Shown here: piece after piece, positions 57,757-64,000 of the stretch
Position numbering within the stretch: position 1 is the first letter of the stretch
Layout of the letters: every line of letters starts with the position of its first letter
Assembly (NCBI RefSeq): GCF_022008395.1
Contig: NZ_JAIRBB010000006.1
Location: forward strand, 89,480 to 153,479
DNA from: Aequorivita xiaoshiensis
Lineage (GTDB): Bacteria; Bacteroidota; Bacteroidia; Flavobacteriales; Flavobacteriaceae
Length of the DNA stretch: 64,000 bases
Direction: 5' to 3'
Translations under genes and position numbers: made by a program
The notes under the pieces: generated by a model
Told to the model about the DNA's origin: nothing
Databases searched by the model: none
What the model saw: the letters and a program-made list of their open reading frames with translations, nothing else

Positions 57757-59041
57757 ATTCCTGTAGTTTTTCTGAAAATATTTTTCTCCATACCTTTTGA
57801 TTATCTAAGGCAGAAAAGTCTTTGTTAGAGAAAATCATTGTAAAAGTTCCATTAACGTTATCAACCGCTTTGAGCATTGTAGATACTGTTTTATCAATAT
57901 CTGAAGCGTATTTCTTGTTAAATGCCAATGTAGTCATTGCTGATGGATGAATAATTAATGGAGTCTTAATTTCATAATCCAAATCATAAAAAAGAAAAGG
58001 GGTACAAGTCCCTGCTCTAAACCCAACAGTGTCACGAAAAACCATAGTGAAATCTCGTTTTACTTCAAGTTCTACTAAGTATCTATATAAATCAGGAAGA
58101 TTTACAAGATACTCCGAATTCATTGAACTAGTAAGTGAGCGATTTGTAATTTCTTGCATCCTTCTTTTTTCATCTTTCAACATTTCATAATTACCCAACG
58201 CATTGAAGGAGAACATTAATCCTACCTCCTTATAGTCTGAAACATATTTTATAAGCATCTTAAACTTTTGCCGATGCGTGTTCATACTTTCGTTAAAAGA
58301 CAAAGCGTCTCCTAGCATAAAAAAAACTGTAAGTTTAAAATTACTTCTCGTAGATTTATTAACCATCCACTTAAAAGTATCTAAAGGATCTCGTTTAAAC
58401 CCTAAAATAACTTGGGTTCGTAAAATGATATCTCTAAATTTTGCCCGAAAAAAACTACCTAAATACCCCACAACTGTTCGGAATAAACCTTTTTGTTTAT
58501 AGGCAAATGTTTGTGACGCTTCAATTACTGGGTGAATAACAATTTTCTTTTCGGGGAACTCCATTTTTGGAAAAGCCTCCAAAAGTTGTTCTTTAAATTT
58601 ATATGCCCAGATATCGACAATTGGTTGTTGCAAAAAACCTTCTTTATACGCCAAACTTTCCGAGGCCATGAAACGTCCTAATTCATCTTTTACATGGGGG
58701 AGGTATTCTTCATAGCGAGTAATCATATAAAAACTAGCCGAAAAAATATCAAAGGGTAAAGAACTAATGTTCGAGACTGCAAAAAACCCAAAAGTATCAT
58801 CCCACTTCTTAACCGTAATATCGGTAGCTTCAATCCCTTGTTGTTCTAATAGTCCGTGACTTTGGAAAAAAAGCTCATTCCCCATTGGTTTTTTCCCATA
58901 TGAAATTTTAGGACCTTGATGTGCAATAAATTCTTCAATACCTGAAGTAAACGCAATATCGATACCTAATATCCGCAAACATATATGCTTGAATATATAG
59001 GAAATTCTAGGAGTAACTTTTTGAGTGTAGATTAACAACAT
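57746..59041 (-). CDS. Polysaccharide deacetylase-like protein lacking catalytic residues
   Basis: 431 residues. The layout is that of the large NodB-related proteins of Bacteroidota with an N-terminal extra domain (1-165) and a TIM-barrel-like second half; DPLDTFKWMVNKS, VELEVKRDFTMVF and VGFRAGTCTPFLFYDL are recognisable. The parts where active members carry an Asp pair and the metal-binding histidines read VIEASQ (172-177), GLMFSFN (274-280) and SSMNSEYL (305-312) here, with no Asp or His. It may therefore be an inactive binding protein. It overlaps the HAD gene by 11 bp. Confidence 0.6.
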   Translation of the reverse strand: MLLIYTQKVTPRISYIFKHICLRILGIDIAFTSGIEEFIAHQGPKISYGKKPMGNELFFQSHGLLEQQGIEATDITVKKWDDTFGFFAVSNISSLPFDIFSASFYMITRYEEYLPHVKDELGRFMASESLAYKEGFLQQPIVDIWAYKFKEQLLEAFPKMEFPEKKIVIHPVIEASQTFAYKQKGLFRTVVGYLGSFFRAKFRDIILRTQVILGFKRDPLDTFKWMVNKSTRSNFKLTVFFMLGDALSFNESMNTHRQKFKMLIKYVSDYKEVGLMFSFNALGNYEMLKDEKRRMQEITNRSLTSSMNSEYLVNLPDLYRYLVELEVKRDFTMVFRDTVGFRAGTCTPFLFYDLDYEIKTPLIIHPSAMTTLAFNKKYASDIDKTVSTMLKAVDNVNGTFTMIFSNKDFSALDNQKVWRKIFSEKLQEYAQ

Positions 59042-59047
59042 AGCGCG

Positions 59048-59743
59048 TTAAAGCATATTTTCATCGGCAAAGCTAAAATACGCTTTTTCAGTAATTATAA
59101 GGTGATCTAGGACCTTAATGTCTAAGCTTTCTCCAGCAACTTTTAGTTTTTTTGTTAATTGTATATCTGCTTGACTTGGTTTTAAAGTGCCCGAAGGATG
59201 ATTATGAGCCATAATTATTCCTACAGCTCCTATTTGCAGTGCTTCCTTAAAAGCTAAACGAATATCAACCACAGTACCTGTAATTCCACCCTTACTCAAT
59301 TGAACGCTTTTTATTATTTTGTTTGAATTATTTAAGTAAAGAATCCAAAACTCCTCGTGCGGAAGATCCCCAATTATTGGTTGAACATACTCAAAAACTG
59401 ATTTACTTGAAGTAATCTTTTTTCTTTCCAATGCTTCACCAGTTCTTCTACGTCTACCCAATTCCATTGCAGCAGAAATTGAAACCGCTTTAGCCTCACC
59501 TATACCTTTAAACTCCGTTAAATCGGATATCGAAAGTCTTCCTAGTTCACTTAAATTATTATTTACCGAAGCAAGTATCCGCTGACTTAAAGACACAGCA
59601 CTTTCGTTTCGGCTACCCGATCCAATTAATATTGCAATAAGCTCTGCATCGCTTAGTGCAATTCTACCTTTCAACAACAACTTCTCACGGGGGCGATCGT
59701 CTTCGTTCCAGTTTTTTATAGAAAATGAATGATTTTCCTCCAT
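59048..59743 (-). CDS. radC: RadC-family JAB/MPN-domain protein
   Basis: 231 residues. A helix-hairpin-helix region (about 62-95, ISDLTEFKGIGEAKAVSISA) is followed by the MPN domain with the metalloprotease-like motif H180-N-H182-P-S-G ... D193 (IMAHNHPSGTLKPSQAD). Despite the historic name, a DNA repair role is not settled. It is the first gene of the minus-strand run and starts 6 bp before the deacetylase-like gene. Confidence 0.93.
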   Translation of the reverse strand: MEENHSFSIKNWNEDDRPREKLLLKGRIALSDAELIAILIGSGSRNESAVSLSQRILASVNNNLSELGRLSISDLTEFKGIGEAKAVSISAAMELGRRRRTGEALERKKITSSKSVFEYVQPIIGDLPHEEFWILYLNNSNKIIKSVQLSKGGITGTVVDIRLAFKEALQIGAVGIIMAHNHPSGTLKPSQADIQLTKKLKVAGESLDIKVLDHLIITEKAYFSFADENML

Positions 59744-60049
59744 AATACTGTATTTAACACCTTAAAGATAGCGATGAAAAATGAGAAAGCGAAATCAAAA
59801 AACAATCATAACAAATTGACAATCAACACGCAAAGAGCTTAGTCTTAAAAACTAAGTGCTGAAATAAATTTTGATAAGAATTTTCTTAATGACGATTTTA
59901 AATATATTTCTCACATTATGATAATTTCGGTCTCACCCAGTAGTTTTTCAGTGGTATTCGCGCTATAATCTACTAAGCTTTAATTATTTAAAACAAGAAC
60001 GATATATCACTTCTTAACATACATCAATGCACAGTAGAATTATGAACCG
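59744..60049. other. Gene-free stretch between radC and the YceI gene
   Basis: Divergent promoter region, AT-rich. It contains TATCTTTA on the minus strand near 59763-59770 (one base off a -7 element, suited to radC). It also contains the small hairpin CTTAGT/ACTAAG near 59839-59856. No gene seen. Confidence 0.4.
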
Positions 60050-60057
60050 TAATTTTG
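60050..60057 (+). promoter_or_regulatory. -7 promoter element of the YceI gene (TAATTTTG)
   Basis: An exact TAnnTTTG match 36 bp before the ATG pair at 60094. No clear -33 element. Confidence 0.5.
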
Positions 60058-60093
60058 TCTCAAATAATTACGTTTAACATAAAAAAATATATA

Positions 60094-60609
60094 ATGATGA
60101 AAACAAACTGGAAATTAGACCCGACTCACTCTGAAATCGAATTCAAAGTAAAACACATGATGATTTCAACTGTAACTGGAAGTTTTAGCGAATTTGATGC
60201 TACTGCAGAAACAGAAGATGATTCTTTTAAAAATGCAGAATTCGCTTTTAATGCAAAAGTTGATTCAATTAGCACTAAAAATGAAGATAGAGATACACAT
60301 TTAAAGTCGGATGATTTTTTTAATGAGGAGCAATTCCCACAACTTACATTTAAATCTAAGTCATTTGACGGTGAAAAAATGATTGGCGACCTAACCATTA
60401 GAGATGTAACAAAAGAAATCACTCTTGACGTAGACTTCAATGGTATAGCTGAAGACCCGTACGGACAAACTAAAGCTGGATTAGAAGCTACAGGAACAAT
60501 AAACCGTAAGGACTTCAACTTAAACTGGAGTGCAGTTACTGAAGCCGGTAATATTGTAGTGAGTGATAAAGTAAAATTGATCGCTAACCTTCAGTTTATC
60601 AAACAATAA
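60094..60609 (+). CDS. YceI-family lipid-binding protein
   Basis: 171 residues from the first of two adjacent ATGs (60094/60097); a TTG at 60055 lies inside the promoter box and is rejected. The YceI lipocalin-like barrel is clear: WKLDPTHSEIEFKVKHMMIS, NEDRDTHLKSDDFFNEEQFP, and GDLTIRDVTKEITLDVDF. No signal peptide, so it is cytoplasmic here, whereas E. coli YceI is periplasmic. Relatives bind isoprenoids and respond to acid or osmotic stress. Confidence 0.9.
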   Translation: MMKTNWKLDPTHSEIEFKVKHMMISTVTGSFSEFDATAETEDDSFKNAEFAFNAKVDSISTKNEDRDTHLKSDDFFNEEQFPQLTFKSKSFDGEKMIGDLTIRDVTKEITLDVDFNGIAEDPYGQTKAGLEATGTINRKDFNLNWSAVTEAGNIVVSDKVKLIANLQFIKQ

Positions 60610-60633
60610 TAAAAACACTTTAGTTTTTATCCT

Positions 60634-60695
60634 AAAGGTCGGTAGATTAATGCTTCAAAATCGATTATTCGATCTGAAACTTTGTACCGACCTTT
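60634..60695 (+). terminator. Long hairpin after the YceI gene
   Basis: The outer arms AAAGGTCGGTA (60634-60644) and TACCGACCTTT (60685-60695) are perfect. Inside, TTCA-aa-ATCGA-ttat-TCGAT-c-TGAA forms a second stem. ATTTATTTAATTT follows. It probably ends the YceI transcript, although the size is unusual for a terminator. Confidence 0.6.
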
Positions 60696-60722
60696 ATTTA
60701 TTTAATTTAAAACCTGGAAATA

Positions 60723-61601
60723 ATGAAAACAAAAACAGTAGAACTTATAGCTAGCCCAAGAGAGCCGCATTTTGTTGGCGATGGTTTTCGCGTACATAAT
60801 TTTATTCCTAGCGGTTTTCGTTTAGACATGCATCGGATGAATCCATTTATAATGTTGGATTATAATTCACCTTATAATTTCCCTCCATCCGACAAACCAA
60901 AAGGTGTTGGTGTGCATCCACATAAAGGCTTTGAAACTGTAACTATAGCTTATAAAGGTAAAGTTGCGCATCACGATAGCAGTGGCGGCGGCGGTGTAAT
61001 TGGGGAAGGAGATGTACAGTGGATGACCGCAGCCAATGGAGTATTACACAAGGAATATCACGAAGAAGAATGGAGTAAAAAAGGCGGTGAATTTCAGATG
61101 GTACAACTATGGGTGAATTTACCTGCAAAGGACAAAAAATCTAACCCAAAATACCAAGCGATAAAAAATCAAGATATTGCCCGTTATAATTTACCAAATA
61201 ACGTAGGAGTAATTGAAGTAATTGCAGGTGAATACAAAGACACAAAAGGTTCTGCTTCTACTTTTACTCCAGTTCATTTATTCAATGCAAAACTGAAAAA
61301 AGGAGGAAAAGCAGATTTTAGTTTTCCATCACATTACAACACTGCTTTGCTAGTATTAAAAGGTAATATAGTAGTAAATGGAGAAGAAAAAACACCAACA
61401 AATCATTTTGCATTAATGGGAAATGACGGAGAAAACTTCGAAATTGAAGCTACAGATGATGCATTAGTATTAGTTTTAAGTGGAAAACCAATAAACGAAC
61501 CTATTGCAGCGCAAGGTCCGTTTGTAATGAATACTAGAGAAGAATTGATTCAAGCTTTCAACGATTTTAACCTTGGTAAGTTTGGATATTTAGAAGACTA
61601 A
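60723..61601 (+). CDS. Pirin-family cupin protein (first copy)
   Basis: 292 residues, a double cupin. The metal ligands of pirin are all present: H65 and H67 in GVHPHKGFETVT, H109 and E111 in NGVLHKEYHEEE. Bacterial pirins are linked to quercetin dioxygenase activity, redox sensing or enzyme regulation; none can be chosen from the sequence. A second pirin lies two genes on and is clearly not a recent duplicate: MTAANGVLHKE in the first aligns with MTAGKGVVHSE in the second, but the rest differs. Confidence 0.92.
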   Translation: MKTKTVELIASPREPHFVGDGFRVHNFIPSGFRLDMHRMNPFIMLDYNSPYNFPPSDKPKGVGVHPHKGFETVTIAYKGKVAHHDSSGGGGVIGEGDVQWMTAANGVLHKEYHEEEWSKKGGEFQMVQLWVNLPAKDKKSNPKYQAIKNQDIARYNLPNNVGVIEVIAGEYKDTKGSASTFTPVHLFNAKLKKGGKADFSFPSHYNTALLVLKGNIVVNGEEKTPTNHFALMGNDGENFEIEATDDALVLVLSGKPINEPIAAQGPFVMNTREELIQAFNDFNLGKFGYLED

Positions 61602-61656
61602 TTTAATCTTCATTTTCTAAAAGTAAATATTTTAAAAACCTCCAGACCAAAAAAAA

Positions 61657-62631
61657 ATGAAAGCAGCTATAATAGAAAAATTAGGAGAAACCCCTAATTA
61701 TAAGGATTTTCCAAATCCCAAAATAGAAAATGACGAGCAGTTATTATTGGAAGTAAAAGCGGCAGCTGTAAAAAACCTGGACAAAATTCGAGCTAGCGGA
61801 GAACACTACGCTAGTCATAAAGAGATGCCTGCTATAGTTGGAATGGATGGCGTTGGTTTTTTACAAGATGGCACTCGAGTTTATGCACAAGGTATAACTG
61901 GGATGATTGCTGAAAAAGCCTTAATCAATAAAAATAGCTATACATTAATTCCCGAAAACCTCGACTTTAATACAGCAGCGGCATTACCAAATGCTGTGTT
62001 GGGAGGTGCTGTGGCGCTAAAAGTTAGAGGAGAAATAAAGCCTGGATATACTGTGCTTATAAATGGCGCTACAGGGGTAACGGGACAATTAGCAGTTCAA
62101 CTTGCTAAGTACTACGGAGCCAAAACCATCATTTCTACAGGACGAAATCCTGAGAATTTAGAAAAAACAAAGCGCTTAGGAGCACATAAAATTGTTACCT
62201 TACAGCAAGATGATTCAGCCTTTATTGCCGAAATTCAAAATATCCATAAAGAAACTCCTATCGATTTGGTTATTGATTATCTATGGGGAAAACCAATAGA
62301 ATTAACAATTACTGCTTTAAAAGGTGGTGGACTTAACAATTTCACACACAAAACGCGAATTGTAACTGTAGGTTCGATGGCGGGAGAAAATATAAATTTA
62401 GCTTCAGGTATTTTAAGAAGTTCAGCTATTGAAATTTTAGGGTCAGGATTTGGAAGCCTTTCAAAAACAGATTTAGAAGGTTTTCATAAAGAAGTTCTTC
62501 CAGAAATGTTCCAGTTAGCTGCAGATGGCAAGCTAAAAATTGAATTGGTTCAAGGTGATATTAAAGACATAGAGCGTTTATGGGAACAGAAAATAGATTC
62601 AGGAAAACGCCTAGTAATTTCAATTAACTAA
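61657..62631 (+). CDS. Zinc-free alcohol dehydrogenase / quinone oxidoreductase-like protein
   Basis: 324 residues of the medium-chain dehydrogenase superfamily. The GroES-like N-terminal part has LLLEVKAAAVKNLDKIRASG and PAIVGMDGVGF. The Rossmann part has INGATGVTGQLAVQLAKYYG, an AxGxxG-like NADP(H) loop. The Cys/His ligands for catalytic zinc are missing, as in quinone oxidoreductases. It lies between the two pirins on the same strand (55 bp after the first), so it may serve the same stress response. Confidence 0.85.
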   Translation: MKAAIIEKLGETPNYKDFPNPKIENDEQLLLEVKAAAVKNLDKIRASGEHYASHKEMPAIVGMDGVGFLQDGTRVYAQGITGMIAEKALINKNSYTLIPENLDFNTAAALPNAVLGGAVALKVRGEIKPGYTVLINGATGVTGQLAVQLAKYYGAKTIISTGRNPENLEKTKRLGAHKIVTLQQDDSAFIAEIQNIHKETPIDLVIDYLWGKPIELTITALKGGGLNNFTHKTRIVTVGSMAGENINLASGILRSSAIEILGSGFGSLSKTDLEGFHKEVLPEMFQLAADGKLKIELVQGDIKDIERLWEQKIDSGKRLVISIN

Positions 62632-62787
62632 TAGTTCTAAAGTATTAATTATTTGTTATAATTCGCTAATAATCTTGTAAGTGATAAAAACAGAAGCAAT
62701 AAAATAGCACCTTGATAAATATGAGAGCTTAAGAGACGTCTTGGCTTAAACTTAAATTATAAATTCATTTAAACAAATAAATAAATT

Positions 62788-63681
62788 ATGTCTAATACAG
62801 AATTAATTATAGAAGAACGCGCCGCCGATATTGGAAACTTTATGGTAGGACGATTATTACCTTTCAGAAAAAAACGCTCTGTAGGGCCATTTACATTTAT
62901 AGACCATATGGGACCAGCAACTATGACTAAGGACCAAAACCTTGATGTTGGACCACACCCACACATTGGTTTATCTACATTAACATACCTGTTTGAAGGA
63001 TCTATTCAACATAAAGACAGTCTAGGTTCAGATATCGAAATTAAGCCTGGAGCTGTTAATTGGATGACTGCAGGTAAAGGTGTGGTTCATTCTGAAAGAA
63101 CACCTGATTATTTAAGAAATACCGAAAAAACGTTACACGGACTTCAAATTTGGGTAGCCTTACCTAAGCATTTAGAACAATCAGAGCCTACTTTTTTTCA
63201 TATAAAAGAAAAAGATATTCCTCAATGGAAAGAACAAGGCGCAGAATTTAAATTAATTGCTGGTAAAGCTTTTGACAAAACCTCACCAGTTCCTGTACAC
63301 AGTGAGTTGTATTTTATTGAAATAAAAAGCACGGATAAGCAGCAGATAACTATTGGAGAGGATCTTTATGGCGAGAGTGCTATATATATCTTGGAAGGCA
63401 GTATCAATGCCGACGGCTATAATTACGAGCCTAAACAAATTCTAGTTTCCAAGGATAGTACATTGTGTTCCTTTGAAATGGAACCGAATACTACAGTTTA
63501 TATTTTTGGTGGAATTCCTTTTGAGGAAGAACGATATATCCACTGGAACTTTGTGAACTCAGACAAAGATGTTATTGAAAAAGCTAAGAAAGATTGGAAA
63601 GAGCAAAATCTAGAAGCCTTTCCAAAAGTGGTGGGAGATGAAGACGATTATGTTCCACTTCCAGAACCACGCAGGTTATGA
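62788..63681 (+). CDS. Pirin-family cupin protein (second copy)
   Basis: 297 residues. The pirin metal site is intact: H57 and H59 in GPHPHIGLSTLTY, H101 and E103 in KGVVHSERTP. It has the family opening GRLLPFRKKRSVGPFTFIDH. The C-terminal cupin is longer than in the first copy and ends with an acidic tail (VVGDEDDYVPLPEP). A 156-bp gap separates it from the oxidoreductase gene, so it may have its own promoter; I see none that is convincing. Confidence 0.92.
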   Translation: MSNTELIIEERAADIGNFMVGRLLPFRKKRSVGPFTFIDHMGPATMTKDQNLDVGPHPHIGLSTLTYLFEGSIQHKDSLGSDIEIKPGAVNWMTAGKGVVHSERTPDYLRNTEKTLHGLQIWVALPKHLEQSEPTFFHIKEKDIPQWKEQGAEFKLIAGKAFDKTSPVPVHSELYFIEIKSTDKQQITIGEDLYGESAIYILEGSINADGYNYEPKQILVSKDSTLCSFEMEPNTTVYIFGGIPFEEERYIHWNFVNSDKDVIEKAKKDWKEQNLEAFPKVVGDEDDYVPLPEPRRL

Positions 63682-63715
63682 AAAATAAGAATTTAAAGGG
63701 ATTAGTAAAAAAGCG

Positions 63716-63755
63716 AAAAAGCTACACAAAAATTCAATTTTACTTGAATTGATGT
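63716..63755. terminator. Bidirectional terminator between pirin and tRNA-Arg
   Basis: AAAAAGCTAcAC and GTaTAGCTTTTT form the outer stem with one mismatch, and AATTCAA/TTGAATT an inner stem. T runs stand on both sides, so it can serve the pirin gene and the convergent tRNA. Confidence 0.7.
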
Positions 63756-63775
63756 ATAGCTTTTTATTTTATTAG

Positions 63776-63849
63776 TGACCGCGGAGGGATTCAAACCCCC
63801 AACCCTCAGAGCCGAAATCTGATGCGCTATTCAGTTGCGCCACGCGGCC
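63776..63849 (-). tRNA. tRNA-Arg (anticodon UCG)
   Basis: 74 nt on the minus strand with all four arms. The acceptor is GGCCGCG/CGCGGTC (one G-U), the D stem GCGC/GCGC, and the anticodon stem TCAGA/TCTGA with loop TTTCGGC, so the anticodon is TCG. The T arm is GGGGG-TTTGAAT-CCCTC (one G-U). The discriminator is A. CCA is not encoded. It reads CGA and other CGN codons. Confidence 0.93.
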
Positions 63850-63903
63850 ATTAACAATATTTAAACACGAAATAATTTTTTCTTATAAATTCATATCAAT
63901 CAC

Positions 63904-64000
63904 AGCCGAAATCTGATGCGCCCCGCCCGAACGTGCCTAACGACAGTTCGGCTCGGGCGGGTATTCAGTTGCGCCACGCGGCCATTAACAATATTTAAAC
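63904..64000 (-). repeat. Partial copy of tRNA-Arg with a 40-nt GC-rich hairpin inserted
   Basis: Bases 63904-63921 repeat 63810-63827 (anticodon loop to D stem). Bases 63962-64000 repeat 63828-63866 (D loop, 5' acceptor strand and the flank ending TTAAAC). Between them, 63922-63961 hold a foreign block with arms CCCGCCCGA / TCGGGCGGG. The 3' half of the tRNA (T arm, acceptor 3' strand) is missing, so this is not a working tRNA. The repeat reaches the window edge and may continue. Confidence 0.85.

Noticed and set aside
63904..63984. A second tRNA-Arg gene
   Set aside because: Only the 5' half is present, it is split by a 40-nt insert in the D arm, and the T arm and 3' acceptor strand are missing.

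Overview
The window looks like a chromosome segment from a marine or aquatic member of the Flavobacteriaceae (phylum Bacteroidota). Four kinds of evidence support this. The DNA is AT-rich. Promoters fit the Bacteroidota pattern TTTG-N19/20-TAnnTTTG, and Shine-Dalgarno sequences are scarce. There is a SusC/SusD pair and a fragment of a type IX secretion sorting domain. The ribosomal gene order (rpsL-rpsG-fusA-rpsJ-rplC ... secY-infA-rpmJ-rpsM-rpsK-rpsD-rpoA-rplQ, then carA-eno-gltA) is the one usual in this family.

Layout. 1-2.5 kb: the 3' part of nhaA, a scrap of a T9SS-sorted protein, and an arsR-arsM arsenic methylation pair. 2.6-12.2 kb: single genes (a carboxypeptidase-regulatory-domain protein, a large PLP enzyme, GtrA, RhlE helicase, an ECF sigma factor divergent from a small membrane protein, a decayed TPR sensor gene, ComEC, a periplasmic thioredoxin). 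12.3-19.6 kb: a minus-strand operon of a DPP-IV-like peptidase followed by three POT-family peptide transporters, apparently a peptide harvesting unit. 19.9-26.3 kb: mgtE, then an amidinotransferase, citrate synthase, enolase and carA. 26.3-43.9 kb: one long minus-strand block with the str, S10, spc and alpha ribosomal gene clusters, 29 ribosomal protein genes plus fusA, secY, infA and rpoA. It is driven by a near-ideal promoter in front of rpsL and interrupted by structured spacers that look regulatory. 44.2-51.1 kb: a short Omp85-type protein, then SusC, SusD and a small lipoprotein. 51.2-59.7 kb: rlmB, rhomboid protease, rarA, and a minus-strand run of envelope proteins of unknown role, a YjjG-like phosphatase, a deacetylase-like protein without its catalytic residues, and radC. 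60.0-63.7 kb: YceI, two pirins and a quinone-oxidoreductase-like enzyme, probably a stress or redox group. 63.8-64.0 kb: tRNA-Arg(UCG), followed by a partial copy of the same tRNA carrying a 40-nt GC-rich hairpin insertion.

This is mostly housekeeping DNA. I found no CRISPR array, prophage, transposase or toxin-antitoxin pair. The most interesting signals are non-coding: a possible terminator/antiterminator switch between rpsJ and rplC, a strong hairpin in front of rpsD (the S4 gene), a hairpin at the expected 5' end of the rpsL transcript, promoters that would give leaderless or nearly leaderless mRNAs, and the interrupted tRNA copy at the right edge. None of the protein families is new in itself. 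All functions are inferred from sequence reading alone.
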